Shown here: in pieces, positions 52,555 through 62,300 of the stretch | Layout of the letters: each line of letters begins with the position of its first letter | How positions within the stretch are numbered: position 1 is the stretch's first letter | DNA from: Flaccisagitta enflata | Lineage: Eukaryota > Chaetognatha > Sagittoidea > Aphragmophora | NCBI GenBank assembly: GCA_965153355.1 | Contig: OZ231128.1 | Location: 5,084,001 to 5,148,000 of the forward strand | Direction: 5' to 3' | Length of the DNA: 64,000 nt | Position numbers and translations under genes: made by a program | The notes under the pieces: generated by a model | Told to the model about the DNA's origin: nothing | Database searches by the model: none | The model's input: the letters and a program-made list of their open reading frames with translations, nothing else

Positions 52555-54783
52555 TCAATCTGTCATTCTCTTCTGATGTTTCAGATGTGGTTTTGCTACA
52601 TCAGTTAATCGTGATTTTACAGCGGCTATTTCAGCTGTCTGTGCAGCATATTGAGCTTTGTAAAATTTATGTTGGCTCTCTTCAAGGACCACTTTGGCTT
52701 GCGCTTCATCCCGTTCATTTTTCAGCTCTGTGACCAGCTTTTTCAGCCCTTCATTCATGTCTATGTTACCTTGGCTTGTCGCCATTAGGGCGTTGATACT
52801 TTGTTGCAGCTGGTCTGCGTTGTTTTTGGCTGTGTTTAATTCTTTTCTAGATGCGTCTAGCTCTCTTTTAGCTGTGTCTCTCTCTCTTTTTGTGTTTTCT
52901 AACTTCTGATTCTTGTCCGCGCGTTCATTACTCCAATTTTTCAATTGGGTCTCATAGCTCTCTTTGGTTTTCTCATGTCTTTTCTTGAACATTTCTGTAT
53001 CAGCTTTAGCCTTTTCCAGCTCTTTCTTGTTTAAAGCTAAATCATTGTTAGCTGCTTTCAGATTTTTGATGGCTTCTTCTTTTTCTTTATCGAGAATCTT
53101 GAACTTTTCTTTCATTTCTGTTATAATTTTTTCATTCTCTTTCATCATTCTGTCATGGGTTTTTGATTGCTTTTGGCATTCTAATAGTTTAGCTGCTTGT
53201 TCTGTCTGTAAATCAGCAAGCATTTTGGCTTGCTCTGTCTGTAAATCAGCAAGCATTTTGGCTTGTTCGGTCAACTCTACTGTATGTTTTTCGCGTTCTA
53301 GCTCAAGTGAGTCTTTAAGAATTTTATTCTCATTTTCATTTTTCAAGAGATTTGTCCTGAGTAGATCGACTTTCTCTTGACTTGTTTTCTCATTCGTCTT
53401 AATTTGCTCTTGCAGGGTTTTTAATTGTTTGTCCAGCTCTGCTAGTGCTTTAACATTTCCTTCTTTCTCTGTTTTCAGTTTGTGTTCATAGTCTGTGATT
53501 GCTGCATTTGTTTCATTTGTGTTCATTAGAATTGTCATTTCTTTTTCTTTGATCAATCTCTTGTCATTCTCTGCTTGCTCTTTGAGCTTGCTTATCTCTG
53601 CTTGCGCTGCTGTGATGGATGCTTCCACTTCTTTTCCTTCTCCTTCTCCTTCCCGCCTTGTTTGGGATGTTCTCAACTTGCTGGACAATTCCTGCAACTT
53701 TTCTTCTTTCTGTTTTACTACCGAGTTGATTTTGTCCAATTTTTCATTCAATGCTTGCTCGGATAATTCTTTCTCTTTCATGATAGCAGCACTTACTCCA
53801 TGTGCTTGCATATTAGTCTCCATATCCTTATTGAGAGACTCTATTTTCTCTTTGAGCACTGCTGCTTGTTCCTCTTTCTCTTTGGCAATATTTGCCTTTG
53901 TGGAATTTAACGCATCAATTTCTGATTTCAGACTGTTGATGTGTGTCTCATGTGAGTCTTTTATGCTTTCCAGATGGAATATTTGTTCATTCAGACCCTG
54001 TCTTTCTGTTAGCATTTCCTCTTTGTTTTTGACCAATGCGAAATAATCAGAATTGGCTAATGATAAACCATTCTTTAGGTCATTATTGGATTCTTCCAAT
54101 ATTTCGATTTGTCTTTGCCAATTTTCTTCTGCTTCTGCTCTGCTTGCTTCCAAGCATTCTACTTTGTCTAGCAAGCTTTTGATTTCCTCTTGCAGATCCT
54201 TGATTACATCCTGATAATCAAGGTTTGATTCCGCCATGAATTGCGAGAACTCTGTTTTATTTTTATTTTCTTCTCGCAATCGGTCTTGTTCGTCCAGCTC
54301 ATTTAATCTTCTCATATAGCAGTTCATCTCTAAGCAGAGAGAGAACTTATAGCGCGCTTCCGACGTGCGTGCGTTCGTTCGCGTGCATAAACTCTCAATG
54401 TCGTGCTTGTGCGATTTGCCATAGCAGACATAGCACCTGGACTCAAATAATGAATTGCCTTCTTCGCTCACCGGTTTTCTTAATTTCCACACCACTTTTT
54501 CGAGTGTGATAACCGAGAGCTTTGTCACATCGCCTTTTAGGAACTGATCTTGTATAGACAACAACGTCACAAGTGTTGGTTCCCCTTTTAGCCAGTCATC
54601 GTAGTCAGGAGCTGATTTCTCCTGTTCAGCCAGATCAGTATATGATGGCGATCTGCCAGATACTGCAATTTGGTCAGGCGATGGTTCATCAGAATTCCAT
54701 GTTTCTAATTCTGTTTCTAGTGCCAGTTCGATTCTAGTTCTACGTTTATCTGGGAACTCTTGGACATCCATGGCTTTTCTCAT
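52555..54783 (-). CDS. Gag polyprotein segment: Cys/His motif and 500-residue coiled coil
   Basis: 742 codons from ATG 54783; the same frame is open upstream past 54960 and overlaps the 240-codon ORF, consistent with a frameshift between them. Residues about 110-165 hold RCYVCYGKSHKHDIESLC and SLCLEMNCYMRR, a probable zinc-binding cluster. Residues 170-720 are an almost unbroken coiled coil with Leu/Ile heptads and a short internal duplication (AKMLADLQTEQ twice, DNA 53205-53270). No database family is recalled; the length is far beyond a normal Gag. Confidence 0.6.
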   Translation of the reverse strand: MRKAMDVQEFPDKRRTRIELALETELETWNSDEPSPDQIAVSGRSPSYTDLAEQEKSAPDYDDWLKGEPTLVTLLSIQDQFLKGDVTKLSVITLEKVVWKLRKPVSEEGNSLFESRCYVCYGKSHKHDIESLCTRTNARTSEARYKFSLCLEMNCYMRRLNELDEQDRLREENKNKTEFSQFMAESNLDYQDVIKDLQEEIKSLLDKVECLEASRAEAEENWQRQIEILEESNNDLKNGLSLANSDYFALVKNKEEMLTERQGLNEQIFHLESIKDSHETHINSLKSEIDALNSTKANIAKEKEEQAAVLKEKIESLNKDMETNMQAHGVSAAIMKEKELSEQALNEKLDKINSVVKQKEEKLQELSSKLRTSQTRREGEGEGKEVEASITAAQAEISKLKEQAENDKRLIKEKEMTILMNTNETNAAITDYEHKLKTEKEGNVKALAELDKQLKTLQEQIKTNEKTSQEKVDLLRTNLLKNENENKILKDSLELEREKHTVELTEQAKMLADLQTEQAKMLADLQTEQAAKLLECQKQSKTHDRMMKENEKIITEMKEKFKILDKEKEEAIKNLKAANNDLALNKKELEKAKADTEMFKKRHEKTKESYETQLKNWSNERADKNQKLENTKRERDTAKRELDASRKELNTAKNNADQLQQSINALMATSQGNIDMNEGLKKLVTELKNERDEAQAKVVLEESQHKFYKAQYAAQTAEIAAVKSRLTDVAKPHLKHQKRMTD

Positions 54784-54890
54784 TTTTGTCAGGTCAAGGC
54801 TTCCTAAGATTGCTTGGATGTCGTTTGGATTGCTAATTTTTAATGGGATTTGTTCCTCAACCGTCAGTATGCCGTCATCTGATCTCTTAT

Positions 54891-55613
54891 TTAACGGTTT
54901 ACAATGTTTTGATACCCATTTTCTATGGTGGATATTCTGTGGGGAACCATACCTTTTGAAGTCTTGGTTTTGGGATAAGCTGGCGTGTTTATGGCTGGCG
55001 AATGTCGCACCTTTGAGGATGAGCCCGTTGCCCGTGTTTTGTGCTTTGGTGCTTTTTCGCCTTTTGCATTGGAGGGCGGTTGTTTTGGCTGAGGCGCTTT
55101 ATTTTCCCGTGTTGTTGTCGTCTTTGTTGACTCTGTTGATGACGCTGAAATCTGGTTTGGATTTGGCGGTGCTCCGCCGGATAGCAACGCTGCTGTGAGC
55201 GGTGTCATCGGGAATTTCGGCGACCCTGCCTTGGCCGCCTTTCTAGCGGCTCCGTGGGATTGCGTATCTGCTGACTGGGATAAGGTGGTAGAAATGTTAG
55301 ATGGTTTTGATTTCATTGATGACTTTTTAGGGACATATGGCTCTGATCCGGGTTTGCAAGTCATCAATTTCTTTGCGTGAGGCGGCAATCTTTCCATCAC
55401 GGCTTCTATTGGTACGCCTTCAAAAGTCTCGGTCATATTTCTTGTTTTACCGTTTATGTCAATCGTGCTCATTTGTACTGTCAATGAGTCGTCTTCAAAT
55501 TGTGTCATTGAAAATGATTGGACTTGTTGTAATTGATCGTCTATGTCTAACTTACTCTGTTGCCTAGCGCTTGATGTTGTGCTCGCTTGAGCGTACGTTT
55601 CGCTTCCTTCCAC
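54891..55613 (-). CDS. Gag polyprotein segment, hydrophilic Ser/Thr/Pro-rich
   Basis: 240 codons starting on GTG. The coding frame extends upstream to the 80-bp duplication, giving continuity with the 86-codon ORF. It includes SFSMTQFEDDSLTVQMSTID and a Lys/Pro-rich C-terminal half. The final ~15 codons are probably out of frame. No domain recognised. Confidence 0.5.
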   Translation of the reverse strand: MEGSETYAQASTTSSARQQSKLDIDDQLQQVQSFSMTQFEDDSLTVQMSTIDINGKTRNMTETFEGVPIEAVMERLPPHAKKLMTCKPGSEPYVPKKSSMKSKPSNISTTLSQSADTQSHGAARKAAKAGSPKFPMTPLTAALLSGGAPPNPNQISASSTESTKTTTTRENKAPQPKQPPSNAKGEKAPKHKTRATGSSSKVRHSPAINTPAYPKTKTSKGMVPHRISTIENGYQNIVNR

Positions 55614-55680
55614 CTGTTTTGGAATGGTCTCGTCAGCGTCAAGGTCTAATTTTGGAACGCGAATTTGGTCGTCACAGTCC

Positions 55681-55840
55681 GTTATGTTCGCCTGAACGAT
55701 CGCTGGCGATTCTGTAGTTGAATCTCGATCCGGTATGTTCGCCGGACCAGATGTCGGCGTTCCGTCTACGCCTGAACGATCGCTGGCGATTCTGTTGTTG
55801 AGTCTCGATCCGGTATGGTCGCCGGACCGGATGTCGGCGT
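55681..55840 (-). repeat. 80-bp tandem duplication that breaks the polyprotein frame
   Basis: Units 55681-55760 and 55761-55840 differ at a few positions. 80 is not a multiple of three, so the duplication introduces the TAG at 55766-55768 and shifts the frame. Each unit encodes a TSGPATIPDR-type motif. Confidence 0.8.
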
Positions 55841-56026
55841 TCCGTCTACATTAGCGCGATCTGGTATGGTCACCGGACCGGATGTTGGCGCAACGGATGG
55901 TTCACGCAGTTGCGTCTCGTTGTCGGTGTTGGTATCGTGTTGTTCATTCAACTCGTTACTGACTGACGGACATTCATTGCCGTCATTTGCATTGCCGTCA
56001 TTTGTGTCCATTTTCTCGTCATCCAT
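55766..56026 (-). CDS. N-terminus of the Gag polyprotein, acidic
   Basis: Starts at ATG 56026 (MDDEKMDTNDGNANDGNE), the first ATG after the AT-rich spacer, and is the probable start of the long polyprotein. Asp/Glu/Thr-rich with two TSGPxTIPDR repeats. It is terminated by the TAG created in the 80-bp duplication. Confidence 0.55.
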   Translation of the reverse strand: MDDEKMDTNDGNANDGNECPSVSNELNEQHDTNTDNETQLREPSVAPTSGPVTIPDRANVDGTPTSGPATIPDRDSTTESPAIVQA

Positions 56027-56468
56027 GATTGTCTATTGTGAAATTGTCATTCAAATAGTCGTGGTCGTTTCACCTGTGTTTTGGTTAACAAATAACGATT
56101 AATATTGTAAATTGAGCAAATTTTGATAACGAGAGGCAAGCGAGGCAATTTTGATTGATTGTTCTGTAACGAGTAACAGAATGTGAAGAAATTGAAGGCA
56201 ATCATGGCATTTTAACAAAGTTATGAAATATAATATTTGTAACGAAATGTGTTTTAATAAGTGCTATTTGTAACAAATGCGAATGAAATATAGCGATTGC
56301 GGTAAAACATGTAATCATATGGCGTAATAAAATGCGATTGTTCAATGGAATACGCGCGTCCCGAATATGTGAAATTTATATGTCTCTTTTGCGCGTAACG
56401 CGCGGAATGCTGATTTGTGCCAGACGTCTTTTTGCCTATTGCGCAAAAGTCTTACTTCTTCGCAAAAC
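56027..56468 (-). promoter_or_regulatory. AT-rich spacer between gene A and Gag, conserved in the decayed arm
   Basis: Non-coding by frame. It contains two 'gttacaaat' boxes and the block 'cgttacaaatattatattt'. The corresponding part of the inverted arm (61355-61405) is nearly identical over about 45 bp although its flanking coding sequence is badly decayed. A promoter, RNA-processing or IRES-like role is possible; not demonstrated. Confidence 0.4.
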
Positions 56469-58307
56469 TCATGCTTCGTCGGAGCGCCCTTTGTTTCCGT
56501 CGCTCTCCACTTCCTCATCCTCCTCGGATGCATTATCCGGATCTATTTGAAGGATCTCGCTCGCGCGCTCTTTTCCACTTTCTTTACATATTTGCAGCCA
56601 TTCGGGGTCCCATTTTTTCCATTCTTCAGGATCTTTCAACTTTTCTGCTCGGCTTTTTATTTTCTTTTCCATTTCTCTGTATCTTTGATATTCAGCTTTT
56701 GCGTCTTCACACACTTCATGCATTATGTCATTCATATCTCTGTCTGTCATCAGATCTTTTATTTCCTCGATGAGCTCTTTTTCTATCTTTTTTCTGTAAT
56801 TTGCCAATCCGTCTGGGCCTAGGCGGAAGGCTGCGTCCCAATACGATTCCATCTGCAATCTGACAGATCTAGTATGTGTGTTATTTGTTGCAAGTGAATC
56901 GTTCACATCGCTTAATAGCCTTGTTCGGCCCCCCAAAGCGGATGGATGGACGCCGATGAACTCTTCATGATAATCTGAAATATCATTTCTCTTCTTCTTG
57001 ACGAATAATCTAGGGGCATTTATTGTTGCACTCACCGCATGAGTGTTTTTCACCCCGCATTGGCATGTGGCTTCAGAGTGCTGCTGCAGCTCTTTGTTTA
57101 CTTTTCTCAATGTTTTTCTTATTTTGCATGCCATTTCGTGTTTTGATGGTAATTCGTCAGTCATTTCTAATTCTGTCATTTTGTCTTCTTGTGATAGTTC
57201 ACATTCACTACATTCCTTCCCCTTTTTGTGCTCATCTTGTCTCTTTATTTCCTGCAATATGCCCATGAGATAATTTGTGATTCCTTCTTCAGGTGGGGGT
57301 GCTTCCTCTAGTTGTTTTGTGATCGAGAAAAGCAATTCTACCCCTGGTTTTGGTCTTTGTATGGATGGGTTGTTGTCAAAATCTTGTTTTTTTGTTTTGA
57401 CAAATTGCTTCATTGAATTGTCCTCTCTTATGCGTGCCAGCTTTTCTCTTTCTGCTTGAGCTTGCGGTTTATTCATGGATCTGTTTTGTTGCTCAAGAGA
57501 TTTTTCTCTAGCCTTCTTTGATTTTCTGTCAAGCTTGAACAATGTCATGATAAATTTCATGATTTGTTTTTCTGCTGATTTTGTGTATTCTTCATTGACA
57601 GATATATCATCTGGCATTGCAGGATTAGCACATGCGTGTGTTGTGCTTAAATCTTCATTTTCATGTTCATGGGAAGAGGGCGTTGACCCCTCATCGGCTG
57701 AATTGGTTGTTGTCTCAGTGTCTGAGTCATCACTTGCTATGGTTATGGCACTGATTGTACCTGGCTGCCAATTATCGTTTTCATCATCACTGGACTCTGA
57801 ACACGTTGTGACCAAGTCAGGTGGATTATCTGAATCATCGTCATCGTCATATGAACGAGAGCCTATTTTCAGCTTTTTGCTAGCATCAGCCTTCCTCCAT
57901 TCGCCATTTATATTTTCCCAGGTGCCATCAGTTAGTTTTTCACCCAGTTTATGTTTCCGGCCGATGTCTTTATCTGGTTTCTTGACTCTGAATTTCTCAA
58001 TTGCTTTTCTGTCTGTTATTTCGAATTTGGACGACAGAAAGTTTGGTCTATGTAATTTTGCAATTGCTTCGCTGTTGCATCGTCTTTGGTGCGTCCAGTT
58101 GCACCTTTTTTCACTCTCGTTATCGGATGGTGAGGAGTTATCTGGTGTTGGCTCATCTTCCCATTCCATGATTTGTGTTCTTTCACGCTTTTCTGCCGAT
58201 TGGCGTAAGCGTTTCTCATTCTCTCTTATTTTCCTTAAGCATTTTGATTTTTCCTTATTAGGAATGGAAGGATCATTAAGAACATTATCTCGTCTTATGG
58301 TTGTCAA
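56469..58307 (-). CDS. Gene A, C-terminal segment: charged protein with Cys pairs
   Basis: 612-codon frame starting on TTG; the frame is open further upstream and continuous with the 333-codon ORF across one TAA (58352-58350). Lys/Glu/Asp-rich, with a central acidic Ser/Asp region (DDDDSDNPPDLVTT), Cys pairs KGKECSECELSQ and EATCQCGVKNTH that may bind zinc, and a helical C-terminal part ending ASEEDEEVESDGNKG. Function unknown; an element-specific structural protein is the simplest guess. Confidence 0.5.
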   Translation of the reverse strand: MTTIRRDNVLNDPSIPNKEKSKCLRKIRENEKRLRQSAEKRERTQIMEWEDEPTPDNSSPSDNESEKRCNWTHQRRCNSEAIAKLHRPNFLSSKFEITDRKAIEKFRVKKPDKDIGRKHKLGEKLTDGTWENINGEWRKADASKKLKIGSRSYDDDDDSDNPPDLVTTCSESSDDENDNWQPGTISAITIASDDSDTETTTNSADEGSTPSSHEHENEDLSTTHACANPAMPDDISVNEEYTKSAEKQIMKFIMTLFKLDRKSKKAREKSLEQQNRSMNKPQAQAEREKLARIREDNSMKQFVKTKKQDFDNNPSIQRPKPGVELLFSITKQLEEAPPPEEGITNYLMGILQEIKRQDEHKKGKECSECELSQEDKMTELEMTDELPSKHEMACKIRKTLRKVNKELQQHSEATCQCGVKNTHAVSATINAPRLFVKKKRNDISDYHEEFIGVHPSALGGRTRLLSDVNDSLATNNTHTRSVRLQMESYWDAAFRLGPDGLANYRKKIEKELIEEIKDLMTDRDMNDIMHEVCEDAKAEYQRYREMEKKIKSRAEKLKDPEEWKKWDPEWLQICKESGKERASEILQIDPDNASEEDEEVESDGNKGRSDEA

Positions 58308-58349
58308 ATTGCTGATGATTTCTAGACGGTTTTTATGGACTTCTGCTCT

Positions 58350-59351
58350 TTAGTCTAGTAATTTCTGATGCTCAGTTTTGGTATTGTTATTCATTTCAGT
58401 GTTCATGAGCTTAATCTGCTCTAACTGAATTTCACGGTAATTTTGTTTTGTGTGAGCATGTTGAAGTGACTCATTAAGGGCCTGGTCGTGAATTCTCATT
58501 CGCTTTACTATCTCCTCTTGGGGCAGATTTTGCTCTTTTGCTTCCTCCTCTGCCTTTTTCGCTTCCTCTACCTTTTTGTCCATAATTTTGGATTCACGGT
58601 CACTGCTTTCAATGACCTGTTCAAGCATGTCAAGGTCTCTTGTGCGTTTGTAATTTTCTAGTTTCTTCTTTACATCTATATGATTTTTGATGCATTTTTG
58701 CTCTTTCTCGATTGCATCTGCAGATTCCTCTTTCTGTCTCCTTTTCTTTTGTGCAATCGTTGCTGGTTCAAGGCCCTTTGAGGTCTCTTCTATGAATTTG
58801 ATACTTTGTGTACATTCGTCCTTTTTCCTCCTGATTGTTTCTATGCATTGCTTAATTTGCATATCTTTATCATCAATCTTTTTTTGAATGGAGTCGAGAA
58901 TATTTTCTCTTTGATATTTGCAATGTAGCTCTCTGTATTGCTTTAAAGTTGACTCCATTTTGGCAAGTGACTCTTTGCCCACTGCATAATTTTCATCCCG
59001 CAGTTCTTTCAATCTGTTAAGGGTTTTGACCTGCTCTCTTCTCCATGCTGGGTCATCATCTCTTGGGTTGATTGTCCTTAACAATTCTTCTGCGGCCTTG
59101 TATTCATTTTCAGCTTCTCTGTAGCCTTGGTCTAATTTTTCTCTGTTATCTTCTACCTCCTTCTTGCATACTTCAATCAATGCTTCTGTTTGATTTACTT
59201 TTTCATTCAAATATTGAATGATTTGCTTTCTTCTTTTGTATTTTGTTGTTTCATCCTTATTTGGAACCTGGTGGTTGGCCACAGCGTGCGCCCAGCCACC
59301 AGGAAATTCCAAATAGGATGAACAACAAAATACAAAAAAAGAAGAATGCAA
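58350..59351 (-). CDS. Gene A, N-terminal segment: coiled-coil protein
   Basis: 333 codons. The first ~24 residues read through the palindrome loop into the opposite arm and are not native. From about residue 25 on it is a Lys/Glu/Gln coiled coil (KKEVEDNREKLDQGYREAEN). The true 5' end of the gene is missing at the hairpin. It ends in TAA within a frame that continues as the 612-codon segment. At the same place the decayed arm shows a differently mutated sequence, so the stop may be a lesion specific to this copy. Confidence 0.5.
   Translation of the reverse strand: MHSSFFVFCCSSYLEFPGGWAHAVANHQVPNKDETTKYKRRKQIIQYLNEKVNQTEALIEVCKKEVEDNREKLDQGYREAENEYKAAEELLRTINPRDDDPAWRREQVKTLNRLKELRDENYAVGKESLAKMESTLKQYRELHCKYQRENILDSIQKKIDDKDMQIKQCIETIRRKKDECTQSIKFIEETSKGLEPATIAQKKRRQKEESADAIEKEQKCIKNHIDVKKKLENYKRTRDLDMLEQVIESSDRESKIMDKKVEEAKKAEEEAKEQNLPQEEIVKRMRIHDQALNESLQHAHTKQNYREIQLEQIKLMNTEMNNNTKTEHQKLLD
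59258..59313. repeat. Hairpin junction between two inverted copies of the element
   Basis: 'tttggaacctggtggttggc' on the left pairs with 'gcccagccaccaggaaattc' on the right around the 9-nt loop 59281-59289. The similarity continues outward on both sides for kilobases, so this is the centre of a large, diverged palindrome. Confidence 0.8.
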
Positions 59352-62300
59352 ATATTTGAATCAAACAGCGATGATTGGGTAATGCAGAAAGAGAGGTAAA
59401 AGATTGCTGAAGAAAAAGATGAACCAAGAAGCTCCCGGCGCTGGGTAATCTGGGGCCTGCGTGGGGCAGTCAGCAGGTGGCCATTGGCGGGTGGAGCCAC
59501 TTGGCTGCAGGACTGCGCCAGCTGTGAGCAGAGGAGTCGCTTGCAAAATGGAGTCAGCTGCAAAGCAGAAATTTGTGCAAATATCAACCTGTGGGAGAAT
59601 TGATGACAAAAGATTACAAGTGCAATGCATGAAGCTGAAAAGGGTGAATGTACAAATATCAAATTAGAGACTCAAGGAAGCCTTGAACCAACAGCATTGC
59701 AGCACTAATCAGCTAAAAATATCAAATGCGCAAGAAAAAGGCTAAGCCTAGGCCTATGACATGCGAACCGTCGTGGGCGACCTTAATTCCATGAACAAAC
59801 GCGTGAAAAAGCAAGAAGCAATCTGCCCAAATAATAAAAAGCGAGTGGGTGAGCCAGGCATGAGTCATGCTCACCTGCGCCATGCTGGCTAAAAGGCAGT
59901 AGTCAGAATTACTAGGTGAAAAAGAGCAGAAGTCCATAAAAAAACTAGTCACCAAAATCATCAGCAGTGGCTGATATAGGCGAGATAATAATATTCCTAA
60001 TGAGAAAAAATGTAAGAAATAAGATGAATGCGTGAGCACAAATCATGGGTGGAAGGTGAGCCCAACTAGTACTCCTCACCATCGGTGGCAGGAGCCGCAG
60101 CTGGGCACCTGGCTGATGCAACAGCAGTAATTATAGACTCTAATATCAGAAGATAATCAGTAACTGTGCTCAGAGTAAAAACAGAATAAGTCAAACCACA
60201 TGTTCTAAACTGGGTGCCTTTGTGGCACCTGGGAAAAATATAAATGGCCGAATGAAGAAGACTGATATAAACAAACTCTGTCTATGGCGATGGCGATAAT
60301 TCGATAATCACGGCTGATATTCATCAGTGATGTTTGAAAATGATAATTAACGGCGCCAAGCTAATCAATGCCATAACAGTATTTTGAACAACATTAATGT
60401 GAACTACATGAACATGAAATAGTTGAGTGATATCAGTGAATACAAAATCAGCACAAGCAAATCATGAGGAAATCGACGATGTTAAATGGCGTGGCTAACA
60501 TCAGTCATAGCTGAAGCGCATAGAAGAAGGACAATTCAATAAGTGAACTGTCAAGGCAAAAGCAGACGACAACAACCACATCTATAAAACTGAGGTAGAA
60601 AGGCATGCTTTCTCTACTTTCTTAAGTACTGAAATATGGAGGGCACATATTAAGGAACAGATGGCACAAGAGGCAGTGAGTATGAACCATCACAGAAGAT
60701 TTAGGCTTGCAGGGTGAAATGACAATTCATCAAAGCTTGAAATGGCCATGCAAGGCACAAGTGGAAAAGCAAACAAGAGCTGCAGCTTCTGTGCTTAATG
60801 CGGGTGGCACGCCTTCATGCGGCGAGCTTAATCCCTGCCGTCAGAAATATTTCAGATTATCATGAAAAGTGTAGCCACGAGGCAGGCTGATGTGGCGACA
60901 CAACAAAGCTGTACACATATCAGATTGCAGATGTCTGGGCATAACCGCTAGGCTAGGTAGTGGCGATGGCTGAGATAAGAAAAACTCATCGAAATAAGAT
61001 CTGATGACAGTTTTAAACATAATGCATAGTGAAGAGCAGCAGTATCAAAGGAGAAATGGAAAACAAAAAAAAGCGAGCAAGAAAAGATTTGAAATAAATG
61101 GACTCAGCAGCCTAATGTGAAAGTGGAGAGAGCGCAGCAGCAGCTCCTTGACCTAGATCCAGTCCGGAAAGGTGAGTGGAAGCAAAAAGAAGCGCTTCCG
61201 CAGCATGGTTTTCTTGAAGCGAACTGCTGCAATAGAAACTGCGTCTGGCGCAAATCCATTCACGCGTGCGCGCTGCGACGCATAAATTTCGTGAGACAGC
61301 GGCGTTATTCCCGTGAAACAATAAAAATATATTATGTTTTCGCAATCGCGTCCATATTACAAATAGCACTATTAAAACATTTCGTTACAAATATTATATT
61401 TTCTGCTATCAAAATACCATGATTGGTAAAATCACATTCGTTACTGTTCTGGCAGATCAATCATCGACTGCCTAAACACGATAAGAATTGCTTTCAATTT
61501 AACATCGTTAACCAGAAGGTGCTGACTGCGACTCTTTTAATGACGAATTTCACCAATAGTGTGGATGGCTTTGAAAAATGGGCGCCAAACTGGCGGCGAT
61601 AACATCGTCAGTCAGCAGCGAGTTGAATGGTAACGCGACCTACCCAACAACCCGACTAACCGAGCGCCTTTGTGAGCCATTCGTTATGTATCGATGACCT
61701 GTCCCGGATCGTGCTGACCGATTCGCCGGAAGCATATCGATCGGCGACTATACGGATCCGCGCCGATAGGCGAGGAGCGCCCATCGACTCGGCGAGCGGC
61801 ACCGTCCATACAAGCCAGCGATAAATTCAAGCCATCTGTTTATGGCGACAAATCAGCATTCAAAACCAGATTTCTTGGCATTCGCTTTAGTGGAAGCAGC
61901 TTGCTGCTCAGCTCTGCCAGCGCTGATCAGGCTATGGGCACTGTCAGCCTGACAGTCCAGTGACTGGGCCCAATTGGCAGCTAAATGAGCGTGGCATAAG
62001 CTTGTAGTGAGTATGACGTTTGAAGGCGTACCAGCAAAGCTGATGGGTGCCTCTGCACAAAACTATTGACTTGCAAACCCAGTCAAACATATTCCCTAAA
62101 AGAATGTCAATGAGGCCATCTAGCGCGCTCCCGATCGGCAGATGCCTGTGGAGCATGAAAAGCGACGCGCTAGCGAAATTCGATGACACTTCTGCTAGCG
62201 TACGCTAAAGCGACCTGCCAGTCCCAGGCCAGATTTCAACGTGTAAGGCGACAGCTAGCTCTGTCGCGCCTCAGCCAAAGCCGCCTCCCAACTGCAAAAA

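Larger units (their letters stand above)
36691..59280 (-). mobile_element. Giant Ty3/gypsy-like retroelement, about 22.6 kb, 5' end truncated at a palindrome
   Basis: Reading 5' to 3' on the minus strand: gene A (59280-56469), spacer, Gag-type polyprotein (56026-44445), protease, RT-RNase H, integrase (ends 39250), antisense membrane-protein cassette, 3' terminal region ending at 36691 in satellite DNA. PR-RT-RH-INT order plus RT and integrase motifs place it with Ty3/gypsy. The insertion at 45807-49186 is younger. Several in-frame stops and frameshifts indicate early decay. No 5' LTR is in the window, so length and LTRs are unproven. Confidence 0.75.

Noticed and set aside
49652-58353. Many plus-strand ORFs of 60-290 codons (for example 57475-58353)
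   Set aside because: They are antisense shadows of the Lys/Glu-rich coiled-coil frames on the minus strand, giving Phe/Leu/Ser-rich translations without a consistent family.
59290-59700. Palindrome as a pure sequencing artefact (missed-adapter read)
   Set aside because: The arms differ by many substitutions and large deletions, with about 1 kb net loss over gene A, which is beyond read error. Read support is still worth checking.
61117-61422. 101-codon plus-strand ORF as a gene
   Set aside because: It aligns with the end of gene A and the non-coding spacer of the other arm; the openness is incidental in a decayed copy.
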